A DNA stretch of 36,323 nt from JBCCAG01 sp050330955 (GCA_050330955.1 JBHJHJ010000246.1:1-36323); one strand, 5' to 3'; counted from the stretch's first letter, positions 15,269 to 23,319 are shown. Notes: a model not told the origin generated them from the sequence alone. Made by a program: numbers and translations.

Positions 15269-16663
15269 ATGACATACCGATTTCAACGTCCTGCCCAGCT
15301 TGCTGCTGGCGTCGCTGTTCTTCTGACAGCCCTTACCGCAGCGCCAGCGCTACAGGCAGGTCTACAGCCTGCCAGCGCGCAATCCACCCCGTCGGATGAG
15401 GCTATTAGGATTCAGGTTTACAGTCGCGCTAGCCCTGCTGTAGTCTCCATTGAGACCGCAACGGGATCCGGCAGCGGCAGCATTATCAGCGCGGAGGGTT
15501 TGGTGCTCACCAATGCCCATGTGGTGGAGGGTAGCCGCACCGCCACGGTTTCCCTGGAAGACGGGCGCCGCTTTGAGGGAGACGTCATTGCTTTCGGAGA
15601 ACCCGGATTAGATCTGGCAGCTATTCAGTTGCGCAACGTCGCCGACCTGCCGTTTATTGCTCTGTCTGAAGAGCCCGTCAGCGTGGGCCAAAACGCATAC
15701 GCCATCGGGAACCCCTTCGGCCAGTTTCAGGGCACCCTCACTGTAGGCATCGTTAGCCGCATCGACCGCGATCGCGGCCTTATTCAAACCGATGCCGCCA
15801 TCAACCCCGGTAACTCTGGCGGGCCGCTGCTCAATAGTCAGGGCGAACTAATCGGCGTCAACACCTCTATCTTTACGACGGGGCGGGAAGGCGGCAGCAT
15901 TGGGATTGGGTTCGCGATCCCAGCCAGCCGCGCAATGTCTTTTTTAGCGGCAGTTCGGAGCGGGGAGGCGCCGCGAGAGTGGGCCCGGTTCGCCAACGTC
16001 AAATCTATTACGCCCAATGGCTCGGCAGTCTCTGGGCGGCTCTCCTCAGACAGCAACGTGCTCGAATCTGATCGGAGCTATTACGATGTCTACGCCCTAG
16101 ACGCTGAGGTGGGCGATCGCATCACGGTGGACATGCGCAGCCGCGAGGTGGATGCCTACCTAATTCTCATTGCCCCAAATGGCCAAGGACTGGCTCAGGA
16201 CGACGACAGCGCTGGCGGTACCGATGCCCGTGTTGTGGCCACCGCGCCCATTTCAGGCACCTACATGATTCTGGCTAACTCCTACGAGCCGGGGCAGACC
16301 GGGGGATACCAGCTTCAGGTGAGGTCAGATAAAGCCAGCGCTGCCGGCTTTTTGCTGCAGGAGGAAAACCTTCTGGGTCCTGGCGCTGCAGTGCTGCCCC
16401 AGGACGGGTCGCTGTACCGGGAGCACGCGTTTGAAGGGCGAGCGGGTCAGGCAGTCACCATTGCAATGGAGAGCCGCGAGTTTGACCCTTACTTAATTTT
16501 GCTGGGTCCCAATGGTCGCGTTCTGGGGCAAAATAACGATTTTGGCGCGGATACAGTGAACGCCTCCCTCACCTTAATCTTGCCCGAAACCGGCACCTAC
16601 CGGGCGATCGCCAACGCCGCAACCAGCCAGGGTCGGGGCCGCTATCGGATTACAATTCGCTAG
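15269..16663 (+). CDS. HtrA/DegP-like serine protease fused to two PPC domains
   Basis: The 464-residue protein starts with a signal peptide (LAAGVAVLLTALTAAPALQA). The S1C-type trypsin domain spans about 45-230 with the catalytic triad H84 (LTNAHVVEG), D115 (GLDLAAIQL) and S183 (NPGNSGGPLL); GFAIPAS closes the domain. Instead of the PDZ domains usual in HtrA proteins there are two bacterial pre-peptidase C-terminal (PPC) domains at about 245-350 and 365-464, each with the pattern YDVYALDAEVGDRITVDM, then DAYLILIAPNG and SGTYMILANS. PPC domains usually bind substrate or surface ligands on secreted proteases. It should act outside the cytoplasm. It is monocistronic. Confidence 0.92.
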   Translation: MTYRFQRPAQLAAGVAVLLTALTAAPALQAGLQPASAQSTPSDEAIRIQVYSRASPAVVSIETATGSGSGSIISAEGLVLTNAHVVEGSRTATVSLEDGRRFEGDVIAFGEPGLDLAAIQLRNVADLPFIALSEEPVSVGQNAYAIGNPFGQFQGTLTVGIVSRIDRDRGLIQTDAAINPGNSGGPLLNSQGELIGVNTSIFTTGREGGSIGIGFAIPASRAMSFLAAVRSGEAPREWARFANVKSITPNGSAVSGRLSSDSNVLESDRSYYDVYALDAEVGDRITVDMRSREVDAYLILIAPNGQGLAQDDDSAGGTDARVVATAPISGTYMILANSYEPGQTGGYQLQVRSDKASAAGFLLQEENLLGPGAAVLPQDGSLYREHAFEGRAGQAVTIAMESREFDPYLILLGPNGRVLGQNNDFGADTVNASLTLILPETGTYRAIANAATSQGRGRYRITIR

Positions 16664-16782
16664 GGCCAGTGTAGACCTGTCTATCACCCACGGGCGTCAG
16701 ACTTTGCGCGATTTCGCGATTTTAGTATCGCTCTATTGAACTGGGGGATAGGACTAACGCAATAGGGTGGTAGGCTGACGAG

Positions 16783-17553
16783 ATGATAGACACCCCTTTA
16801 GACGGGCTAATTCTGCTGCTGTTTGGCGTGCTGACCGGCACCCTGTCTGGCATTCTTGGCATTGGCGGCGGTCTGCTGCTGGTGCCTGCCCTAATCCTGT
16901 CGGGGGTGTCGGCAACGGTGCAGGCTACGGCCACTAGCCTGATTGGTGTTTTTCTCAGCGCCACCTCCGGCAGTGTACGAAACTGGCAGGCCGGAGCGCT
17001 GAACTGGCGGGTCTCCCTGACGCTAGCGGCCTTTGGCATCATCACAGCCCAAGTCGGAGCGCTCCTGGGCGATCGCCTGCCCGATGTCACGCTGTCTCTG
17101 GGCTTCGCAGCGCTGCTGCTGGTGACCATTTACTTGATGAGCTTGCGAAAGCGGCTGCGTCAGTCAACCGACCAGCCAGAGAGTGCGCCACAGTATGCCC
17201 TCCTGCCCACTGCTGGAATTGGTCTTTTGGCGGGGCTTTTGTCTGGGCTGTTTGGAGTGGGCGGCGGTGTGGTGATGGTGCCGCTGCAGACCTTGATTTT
17301 GGGTGAACCCATTAAAGCCGCCGTGCGCAATAGCCTGGGGGCGATCGTGCTGATTGCGGCCTCTGGATTAGTTCGGCACGCGCTGCAGGCCAATGTGCTG
17401 TGGATACCGGGCCTCTGCCTCGGCATAGGCGGCATCGTCGGCGCCCAGTACGGTGCCAGGCTACTGCCCAAACTACCAGAGCGCACGGTCAGTTTGGCCT
17501 TCCGCGCCCTGCTGCTGGCGATGTCAGTCTATATGGTCGTGCGGACGCTGTAG
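16783..17553 (+). CDS. TauE/SafE-family sulfite exporter-like permease
   Basis: The 256-residue protein has about eight membrane segments. The internal duplication characteristic of the family is clear: GTLSGILGIGGGLLLVPALI near the N-terminus and GLLSGLFGVGGGVVMVPLQT in the second half. TauE/SafE proteins export sulfite, sulfoacetate or related organic anions, or are uncharacterised transporters; the substrate cannot be assigned. Its last 65 bp overlap the 3' end of the convergent peptide deformylase gene. Confidence 0.9.
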   Translation: MIDTPLDGLILLLFGVLTGTLSGILGIGGGLLLVPALILSGVSATVQATATSLIGVFLSATSGSVRNWQAGALNWRVSLTLAAFGIITAQVGALLGDRLPDVTLSLGFAALLLVTIYLMSLRKRLRQSTDQPESAPQYALLPTAGIGLLAGLLSGLFGVGGGVVMVPLQTLILGEPIKAAVRNSLGAIVLIAASGLVRHALQANVLWIPGLCLGIGGIVGAQYGARLLPKLPERTVSLAFRALLLAMSVYMVVRTL

Positions 17554-18082
17554 CTACGCCACGCCCCGCGATTTTGGTCAAAAATTCAGCCTCCGTGAAC
17601 AAGTCTTCAGGGCCTTCCACACGGTCGAGAAAGACTTTGCCGTTGAGGTGGTCTAGCTCGTGCTGAAAAATGCGGGCGACGAACCCGACCAGGGTTTGAC
17701 GCTGCGGCTGACCCTGGCGATCGCAGTAGCTGACTTCAATGGTGGGATAACGCGGCACCAAACCTCGCTGGTCAGGTACGCTCAGGCAGCCTTCCCAATC
17801 CTTCTCAGGGGTGCCCTGATAGCTGATCAGCTCAGGGTTGATCATGGGTGTGGGCGCCATCATTGGCGCGTAGGGATAGCGGGGGTTGGGGTGGGACGCG
17901 ACCACCAGAATCCGTCGGGAAACGCCGAGTTGAGGGGAGGCGATGCCCACGCCGTTAGACTGCTGCAGGACATCAAGCATTTTGTCAATTAGAGCCTGAA
18001 TTTCGGGCTTATCGACACACTGAACGCACTGGGCAACCTGACGCAGAATTGGATTACCGAGCTGAACGGGCTGATTTGACAT
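17489..18082 (-). CDS. def: Peptide deformylase
   Basis: The 197-residue protein is read from ATG at 18082; an upstream TTG at 18109 would add nine residues. All three metal and catalytic motifs are present: motif 1 GVGIASPQLG (Q51, with Ser in place of the usual second Ala), motif 2 EGCLSVPD (C99) and motif 3 HELDH (H141, E142, H145). The enzyme removes the N-formyl group from nascent proteins, using Fe or Zn held by C99, H141 and H145. The C-terminal tail beyond the helix (FLTKIAGRGVATASARPYRL) is encoded in DNA overlapping the tauE-like gene. Confidence 0.95.
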   Translation of the reverse strand: MSNQPVQLGNPILRQVAQCVQCVDKPEIQALIDKMLDVLQQSNGVGIASPQLGVSRRILVVASHPNPRYPYAPMMAPTPMINPELISYQGTPEKDWEGCLSVPDQRGLVPRYPTIEVSYCDRQGQPQRQTLVGFVARIFQHELDHLNGKVFLDRVEGPEDLFTEAEFLTKIAGRGVATASARPYRLTSPAAGRGRPN

Positions 18083-18258
18083 CGCTGTAAGTGTTTCTGA
18101 GTTACCCAAGTGAATTAAGGCTTCTTGTCAATCATGTTGCCCTAAGCGTCAGCGCCAATGCAATAGGAATTCTGTATCGAAGGCGCCAAAGCTGGAAAAG
18201 ACTGCTTTAATAAGTAGACCGGCAAATTTACTTTTCTTAAAACAAGTTCGCGCTGATT

Positions 18259-18288
18259 TGTCCCCCTGGATGGATATGCCAGGGGACA
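18259..18288 (+). other. Hairpin upstream of the desaturase gene
   Basis: TGTCCCC at 18259-18265 pairs with GGGGACA at 18282-18288, extended by TGG/CCA with one bulged C, giving a roughly 10-bp stem. It lies about 80 bp before the desaturase ATG on the same strand. It could be a leader structure or a 3'-end stem for an upstream antisense transcript; there is no U-tract. Confidence 0.4.
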
Positions 18289-18367
18289 TTATCCGCATGA
18301 CCAATTGTTCCCGTACAAATCTAGGCTGAAGCTTTAGGTTTCAGCCATTTCTTAGGACCCTGCTCAT

Positions 18368-19204
18368 ATGACCTTTGGTACGTTTGATGCTCCCCGCCGC
18401 CGCTGGCCTGTCATTCTCAGCACCGTCGGCCTCCATGCAGGTGTCTTACTCTCCCTTATACCCGGGACCTTTAGCTGGGGCGCCGTTGGCGCTGCCGCCC
18501 TGTTGTATTACATCACCATCGGTTTAGGCATTGCTCTAGGGTTTCACCGTCTCGCCAGCCATCGCAGCCTGAGACTTCCAAAGTGGCTCGAATACAGCCT
18601 GATTCTTTGCGGTACCCTGGCTGCTCAGGGCGGGGTAATTGGCTGGGTCGGCTACCATCGCCTCCACCACCGCCACACCGATCAGCGACTCGACCCCCAC
18701 GACTCAACCCAGGGCTTCTGGTGGAGCCACATCTCGTGGCTGATGCACGAGGTTCCCTCAACTAAAGAGATGACGCCGCAGATTCGTGACATCGTTGATG
18801 ACCCGTTCTACCGCTTTTGCCATCGGCACTATGTTGCCCTACAGCTCGGTCTTGCTGTGCTGCTCTATGCATTAGGCGGCTTGTCATTCGTTGTATGGGG
18901 CATCTTTGTGCGTCTGTTCATCGGCTTTCACAGCACCTGCTGTGTCAATAGCGTTTGCCACATGTTCGGCTACCGCAGCCACGAGGTGCCCGATCGCTCG
19001 ACAAACTGCTGGTGGGTGGCGCTGCTCACTTTTGGAGAGGGCTGGCACAATAATCACCACGCATACCAAGCCTCTGCACAAACCGGCACCCGATGGTGGG
19101 AAATAGACCTCACTTGGCAAACGGTACGACTGCTAAGGGTGCTGGGCTGGGCAACCCATGTGAAAACGAGCAAAGTTACCCGGAAAAGCTGTCACTTGAC
19201 ATGA
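18368..19204 (+). CDS. Acyl-CoA/acyl-lipid Delta9-type fatty acid desaturase
   Basis: The 278-residue membrane protein has the three histidine boxes of membrane fatty acid desaturases: H60-RLAS-H65, H97-RL-HH (100-101) and H227-NN-HH (230-231) inside FGEGWHNNHHAYQ. Hydrophobic pairs lie at about 14-57, 74-95 and 157-190. This layout is the Delta9/DesC-like acyl-lipid desaturase group, which introduces the first double bond into stearoyl chains of cyanobacterial lipids and is often cold-responsive. A desC symbol is plausible but not proven because paralogues exist. It is monocistronic with a 5' leader of about 250 bp free of other genes. Confidence 0.92.
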   Translation: MTFGTFDAPRRRWPVILSTVGLHAGVLLSLIPGTFSWGAVGAAALLYYITIGLGIALGFHRLASHRSLRLPKWLEYSLILCGTLAAQGGVIGWVGYHRLHHRHTDQRLDPHDSTQGFWWSHISWLMHEVPSTKEMTPQIRDIVDDPFYRFCHRHYVALQLGLAVLLYALGGLSFVVWGIFVRLFIGFHSTCCVNSVCHMFGYRSHEVPDRSTNCWWVALLTFGEGWHNNHHAYQASAQTGTRWWEIDLTWQTVRLLRVLGWATHVKTSKVTRKSCHLT

Positions 19205-19332
19205 CATCAGCCACATCGCAGCTTGTGTAGATGGGGACTGCAGGACGTTAAGTTATCCTTAATATCCCAATCAGCGTTAACGCTATCCCCCAGAATCAGA
19301 CACAGGAGTTTTTGAAGCGAGACTGAGGCAGC

Positions 19333-20847
19333 GTGGCGTCAATTACCGGAACGAATGGACGGGATTTTCTTGAGGGCACTGGGCGTGCGGACACAATCAC
19401 TGGCCTGGCCGGTAACGACGCCATCTTAGGCTTAGGGGGTAATGACGCCCTGATTGGCGGCGCCGGTCGAGATTTTATTGTCGGCGACTTGGGCGATGAC
19501 ATCCTCGTCGGCGACGCGGGAGGCGATCGCCTCCGGGGAGGTGGGGGACGCGATCGCCTTTCCGGCGGCGACGGGCCTGACCGCCTCGATGGGGATGCCG
19601 GACGGGACGTGCTCTTCGGCGATCGCGATGACGACTTTCTGACGGGGAGCGGGGGCAACGACGTTTTAGATGGGGGACCAGGAGACGATCGCCTGGTGGG
19701 CAGCGCGGGGAGCGACGAGCTTATGGGGGGAACGGGACGCGACACCCTGCTTGGCGGCGCTGGACAGGACACGCTTTTAGGCAATGACGGTAACGATCGC
19801 TTGAGAGGCGGTGACGGTGCAGATAGCCTGCAAGGAAACGACGGCAATGACAACCTCATGGGCGATCGGGGTGCCGACCGCCTGCAAGGGGGACGCGGTA
19901 GCGATACCCTCGGCGGCGGCCAGGACGATGATCTGCTTCAGGGAGACTCAGGCAACGATTTGCTCAACGGCGGTGCGGGGCGCGACACCCTAGAGGGCGG
20001 CACGGGCAATGATTCACTAGACGGTGGCGCGGACGGCGATATCCTCAAAGGCGGGCGCGGACGCGACAGGCTTATGGGAAGCAGTGGTGACGATAATCTC
20101 AGCGGTGGCGGCGATAATGATGTCCTTAACGGTGGCCGCGGCAATGATGTGCTCAATGGCGGTAGCGGACGAGACGAGCTGCGGGGCGGCGGCGGCGATG
20201 ACATTTACGTGGTAGACGCCGAAGATAGCATCATTGAAGTCGGCAGCGGTCGGGATACCGTCATTGCCCGCAGGGATTTTACCCTAGGCAACAGGCTAGA
20301 GAACCTGACGCTGGTGGGCAATGCCGCCCTGGAAGGCCGTGGAAACGCCCTCAACAACACTATTCTCGGAAATGCGGGACGTAACCTGCTGCAGGGCGGA
20401 GGCGGAAACGATGAGCTTTTGGGCGCTGGCGATCGCGATCGACTCTTGGGCGAGGCCGGGAACGATAATTTGCAGGGCGGTGATGGTAACGATCAGCTCG
20501 CGGGCGGCGCGGGGCGCGATATCCTCACGGGCGGGCTAGGGCGCGATCGCTTCATATTTGACCGCGCCCGCGAGGGCCGCGACCAAATCACTGACTTCAC
20601 CTTAGGGCAAGATCGCATCTTTATCTCTGGCAGCGGCTTCGGTCTCGGACTGCGGCAGGGCGCTCTGAGGGCGGGGCGTTTTACCCTGGGCCGTGGGGCT
20701 AGCGATAGGGGCGATCGCTTCATCTATAATGCAGCGTCGGGCCTGCTGTTTTTTGATGCAGACGGAACGGGAAGCCAGCGGCAAAGAGCAATTGCCCAGC
20801 TGAACGTTGGCACCCTGAGGGCTGCTTCTATTGTGATTACAGCCTAA
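19333..20847 (+). CDS. RTX (hemolysin-type calcium-binding repeat) protein
   Basis: The 504-residue protein is almost entirely nonapeptide repeats of the form GGxGxDxLxG, in blocks at about 10-300 and 340-400, for example GGAGRDTLLGGAGQDTLLGN. Between them is a non-repeat segment typical of this class (DDIYVVDAEDSIIEVGSGRD, then RLENLTLVGNAALEGRGN). The C-terminus has the usual serralysin-C-like end (DQITDFTLGQDRIFISGSGF, then GDRFIYNAASGLLFFDADG), expected for type I secretion. It should fold in calcium outside the cell. No enzymatic domain is present, so it is likely a structural surface protein. The start is GTG at 19333, forced by a TGA three codons upstream. The minus strand shows long false frames from the repeats. 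Confidence 0.93.
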   Translation: MASITGTNGRDFLEGTGRADTITGLAGNDAILGLGGNDALIGGAGRDFIVGDLGDDILVGDAGGDRLRGGGGRDRLSGGDGPDRLDGDAGRDVLFGDRDDDFLTGSGGNDVLDGGPGDDRLVGSAGSDELMGGTGRDTLLGGAGQDTLLGNDGNDRLRGGDGADSLQGNDGNDNLMGDRGADRLQGGRGSDTLGGGQDDDLLQGDSGNDLLNGGAGRDTLEGGTGNDSLDGGADGDILKGGRGRDRLMGSSGDDNLSGGGDNDVLNGGRGNDVLNGGSGRDELRGGGGDDIYVVDAEDSIIEVGSGRDTVIARRDFTLGNRLENLTLVGNAALEGRGNALNNTILGNAGRNLLQGGGGNDELLGAGDRDRLLGEAGNDNLQGGDGNDQLAGGAGRDILTGGLGRDRFIFDRAREGRDQITDFTLGQDRIFISGSGFGLGLRQGALRAGRFTLGRGASDRGDRFIYNAASGLLFFDADGTGSQRQRAIAQLNVGTLRAASIVITA

Positions 20848-20871
20848 TAGGCATTTTTAGTCTTGCCGGCT

Positions 20872-21078
20872 CTACGCCTTCTCCAGCGAAAGCAACAGCA
20901 TATGCAGCAGCGCTGCTAGTGCTTGCTGGTTTGCCTCAGGCAAAGCACCAAGAAGATTCTGCATATTGTCGATGTGGGCCTCAACCGCGATTTCAATGAG
21001 GTCAAACCCCTTCGTGATCAGGTGAATTAGGGTACCCCGGCGATCGCCGCCATTTCGGTAATTTCCGAAAATCTGTAG
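20872..21078 (-). pseudogene. C-terminal remnant of a MarR-family regulator
   Basis: Reading the minus strand in the same frame as dapF, just past the dapF stop, about 66 codons remain open to a TAG at 20872-20874. The sequence contains GDRRGTLIHLITKGFDLIEI and AVEAHIDNMQNLLGALPEAN followed by QQALAALLHMLLLSLE. The Asp-Arg-Arg wing, the LTxKGxxLI strand/helix and the AVEAHxxN and ALAALLxxLLLSLE helices are those of MarR regulators of the AVEAH type. The helix-turn-helix and N-terminal helices are absent and no start codon precedes the wing, so it is a broken gene. It is too short to act alone. Confidence 0.7.
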
Positions 21079-21939
21079 CTATGGTGCCTCAGCCGTGCCG
21101 CTAAACACCTTGACTGCCGGCCCCGTCATGTAAAGGCGGTTGTTCTCTCGCCACTCGATGTCTAAATTGCCTCCCGGCAGCTCTAGGGTCGCGTGGCGAT
21201 CGCTCTTCCCGTTCAGCGCCGCCGCCACCAGCGAGGCGCAGGCCCCCGTCCCGCAGGCCAGGGTTGCCCCAGCGCCCCGTTCCCATACCCGCATTTTCAA
21301 GTAGTCCCGCGACACCACCTGAATGAACTCAGTATTAGTGCGCTGGGGGAAGGCCGGGTGGTGCTCAAACTGAGGACCGATGGCGGCTAGGTCAATGGCC
21401 TCCGCGTCATCCACAAAGGTAATGCAGTGGGGGTTGCCCATGCTCACCGCTGTCACCCGCCAAGACTGACCCGCCGCTTCAATCGGGCAATCCACCACTT
21501 TGTCCTCCGGAGCGACCAGCGTCGTGGGAATTTGGTCTGCCAGCAGAAATGGCTCTCCCATATTCACCGTCACCTGGCCATCGCGGCGCAGGGTGGGCTG
21601 TATGATGCCCGCCTTGGTATCGATGCGGTAGCTGGGCTCTTTTTGGGGATCAGCGCCGTCAATGTCGGCGACGAACTTGGCCAAACAGCGGATGCCATTG
21701 CCGCACATCTCCGGCTCTGAGCCATCGGAGTTGAAGATGCGCATAGTGTAATCGACGCCCCCTTCGGCGGGCAGGGCAAAGATGACGCCGTCTGCCCCTA
21801 TCCCAAAGTGGCGATCGCACCACTGAATTGCCTCAGCGGGCGTTAAAGCCGGCTCAGCCTGATGGCGATTGTCCAGCAGGATAAAGTCGTTGCCGAGCCC
21901 GTGATATTTTGCGAAGCGGTGGGGCATGTTGTGAACCAT
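21079..21939 (-). CDS. dapF: Diaminopimelate epimerase
   Basis: The 286-residue protein is full length. It has the duplicated fold with both catalytic cysteines: C79 in PEMCGNGIRC and C229 in LACGTGACASL. Further family segments are KYHGLGNDFILLDN, GIGADGVIFALP and SMGNPHCITFVDD. It converts LL- to meso-diaminopimelate in lysine and peptidoglycan synthesis. ATG at 21939 or at 21927 (MPHRF) could be the start. It is divergent from hfq with 81 bp between start codons. A MarR remnant follows directly after its stop. Confidence 0.96.
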   Translation of the reverse strand: MVHNMPHRFAKYHGLGNDFILLDNRHQAEPALTPAEAIQWCDRHFGIGADGVIFALPAEGGVDYTMRIFNSDGSEPEMCGNGIRCLAKFVADIDGADPQKEPSYRIDTKAGIIQPTLRRDGQVTVNMGEPFLLADQIPTTLVAPEDKVVDCPIEAAGQSWRVTAVSMGNPHCITFVDDAEAIDLAAIGPQFEHHPAFPQRTNTEFIQVVSRDYLKMRVWERGAGATLACGTGACASLVAAALNGKSDRHATLELPGGNLDIEWRENNRLYMTGPAVKVFSGTAEAP

Positions 21940-22020
21940 ATAAGGTGCTCCTCTTGGAGTCTATCTGATACATTTGTGAGCATTGACCCGTAAACCCGAC
22001 CTCAGGCCGAAGCGCTACCC

Positions 22021-22239
22021 ATGACGACTATCGAGTTCAATCCTGATTTGCCTAGTGTAAGACAAATTCAAACCTTCATCCGCGAGGGGCAAGAGGTCGA
22101 GCTGAAGCTAACGACTAATGACATCCTCACGGGCAAGATTCGCTGGCAAGATACCACCTGCCTCTGCTTAATGGATCAATACAACCAGCCGACGCTGATT
22201 TGGCATCAGGCGATCGTGTTTATCAAGCCCAGGATTTAA
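22021..22239 (+). CDS. hfq: Cyanobacterial-type Hfq
   Basis: The 72-residue protein aligns by eye with cyanobacterial Hfq: LPSVRQIQTFIREGQEVELK, then TGKIRWQDTTCLCLMDQYNQ and TLIWHQAIVFIKPR. The Sm1-like part and the degenerate Sm2 (no YKHA motif) are typical of this divergent branch. In Synechocystis this Hfq form acts mainly through binding to the pilus ATPase PilB and is needed for motility and transformation, rather than as a strong sRNA chaperone. The location beside dapF is also typical of cyanobacteria. pilD is about 14 kb away in this window. Confidence 0.9.
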   Translation: MTTIEFNPDLPSVRQIQTFIREGQEVELKLTTNDILTGKIRWQDTTCLCLMDQYNQPTLIWHQAIVFIKPRI

Positions 22240-22251
22240 ACGACGCAGGGG

Positions 22252-22359
22252 TTAGCGGCTATCGTCTAAATCGTCTTTAAGGAAACCACCGTTGACGTAA
22301 ACCGGAGCAAAAGTCTTGAGTGGCGAAACCAACGCAGTTCCTTGGGATGAGACTTCTGG
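22252..22359 (-). pseudogene. Possible short coding remnant, unidentified
   Basis: On the minus strand about 36 codons lie open between two stops, ending LVSPLKTFAPVYVNGGFLKD and then DLDDSR. The composition looks protein-like rather than random. The frame upstream of its first stop (cta at 22360-22362) can also be read for a short stretch, as if a stop interrupted a longer gene. There is no start codon and no SD. I do not recognise a family, and chance remains a real explanation. Confidence 0.2.
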
Positions 22360-22414
22360 CTAACCCTTAGGGCTAAAAGTTGACGGAGCGTGTAGATGTC
22401 ATATTGCACGGGAT

Positions 22415-22573
22415 ATTTGCTTTAGCTGATTGCGCAAATCGGCAATTTTTTGTGCTTTTTACTGCTCGTCGCAGACGATACTAGGTGCAGGAAAGAGTAC
22501 GTTTTTCTACGACGCAATACGTGTTTGCTAACTTCTAAAGTAGCTTTTGGCGATCGCAAGATAAGCACCGAAA
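22415..22573 (+). repeat. Intergenic direct repeat, copy A
   Basis: This 159-bp segment aligns without gaps to 23411-23569, exactly 996 bp away. Shared blocks sit at identical internal offsets: ATTTGCT at the start, GATTGCG at offset 13, CTAC at offset 92 followed by CGCAAT and CGTGTTT, and GGCGATCGCAAGATA at offset 134 (which includes a HIP1 site). By eye about two thirds of positions agree. No conserved open frame spans the copies, so the conserved entity is more likely an RNA or a DNA element. Confidence 0.7.
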
Positions 22574-22670
22574 ACACCTTAAGCAGAATGGCCAACGCTA
22601 TATGAAGTGCTGCAAACTTACGCAGTAATTCCGAGCTCTTCTATATGCTCATTAGAACAGTAAAAAAAGT

Positions 22671-22710
22671 GACTACAAGCCATAAACGGCCTGTAGTCAA
22701 AAACGTTTTT
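22671..22710 (+). terminator. Intrinsic-terminator-like hairpin
   Basis: GACTACAAGCC at 22671-22681 pairs with GGCCTGTAGTC at 22688-22698 with one mismatch around a 6-nt loop. A-rich sequence then T6 (22705-22711) follows. It lies 98 bp after repeat copy A and about 430 bp after hfq, so it would end either an extended hfq transcript or an independent RNA containing copy A. Confidence 0.55.
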
Positions 22711-22731
22711 TGGTGCAAATAACAATCCTTA

Positions 22732-22742
22732 AAAGGAGGTGA
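22732..22742 (+). other. Orphan perfect Shine-Dalgarno sequence
   Basis: AAAGGAGGTGA is a full complement of the 16S rRNA 3' tail, but no ATG, GTG or TTG stands at a usable distance. A GTG overlapping the motif opens only a 15-codon frame (MKLANRTAVLIAPLP), with no spacing for initiation. It may be the ribosome site of a lost gene or a chance match. Confidence 0.3.
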
Positions 22743-23034
22743 AACTAGCAAACCGTACAGCAGTTCTGATTGCGCCGCTGCCTTGACATAAATGGCTATA
22801 TCGCTTTCCCTGTGCCAAATCCCTATACTTTCAATGCATGGGGGCTGCAGATATGTAACTCGCTCTTGTCTTCCTATATTTAAGGTAACAAGGCCTTACA
22901 TCGGTAGAAAAGAGTAGTGGGTTGCCCTTCAGAAAAAACTCAAAAAACTACTTGCTCTGTACACACCAACTTTGCAAAATGCCAAATCTGAAAGTCATGA
23001 GCGAAATAGAGCGTGAACAGTGTCCTATCAAATG

Positions 23035-23054
23035 GCCCGTTGGTCCCAACGGGC
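23035..23054 (+). promoter_or_regulatory. Leader hairpin just upstream of the small membrane-protein gene
   Basis: GCCCGTTGG at 23035-23043 is perfectly complementary to CCAACGGGC at 23046-23054, leaving a very tight loop. It ends about 16 bp before the AGGAG ribosome site of the gene at 23081. The position suits an mRNA-stabilising or translation-controlling element; a short attenuator is an alternative, but there is no U-tract. Confidence 0.5.
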
Positions 23055-23080
23055 TCTATCGGAAAAAAAGGAGAACACCG

Positions 23081-23293
23081 ATGAGTAAAGTTTCGTTGCA
23101 CGTTCCAATCATAACTGCCCTTGTTGTTGTAGCAATCGTGGCTGTATCCACTCTTTACTCTGGTTGCAATGGAGGAGTCATCTTTGAAGTTGGACCAACC
23201 GGAATCATCTTTCAATCTGAAGGCTGTAAGCCTATCAATGTAGCGCCAACACTTCCTCGGCTGCCTACTCATACAACGTCAGATAACGGATGA
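23081..23293 (+). CDS. Small single-span membrane or secreted protein, unknown function
   Basis: The 70-residue protein is read from ATG at 23081 with a good SD (AAAGGAGA, about 8 nt upstream). A longer TTG-initiated frame from 22922 also exists but has no SD and runs through the leader hairpin. The N-terminus has one strong hydrophobic helix (VPIITALVVVAIVAVSTLYS). A Cys follows at residue 29 (SGC), a poor lipobox because Tyr occupies the -3 position. The mature part NGGVIFEVGPTGIIFQSEGC has a second Cys (C49), possibly a disulfide partner. The tail is Pro/Thr-rich. It lies between the two copies of the 159-bp repeat. I do not recognise a family. Confidence 0.65.
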   Translation: MSKVSLHVPIITALVVVAIVAVSTLYSGCNGGVIFEVGPTGIIFQSEGCKPINVAPTLPRLPTHTTSDNG

Positions 23294-23319
23294 GGCTTAC
23301 TAGTGACTGATACATAGCG

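Noticed and set aside
19296..20204. Pro/Ser-rich minus-strand frames opposite the RTX gene
   Set aside because: Repetitive GGC-GAC codons on the coding strand avoid stops on the opposite strand; the plus-strand RTX repeats are the real product.
22739..22786. 15-codon peptide starting at a GTG inside the AAAGGAGGTGA motif
   Set aside because: The start codon overlaps the ribosome site so initiation is not possible by the usual spacing; kept only as an orphan SD observation.
22922..23080. N-terminal extension of the 70-residue protein from a TTG
   Set aside because: No SD at the TTG, and the extension would run through the perfect leader hairpin and past a good SD and ATG at 23081.
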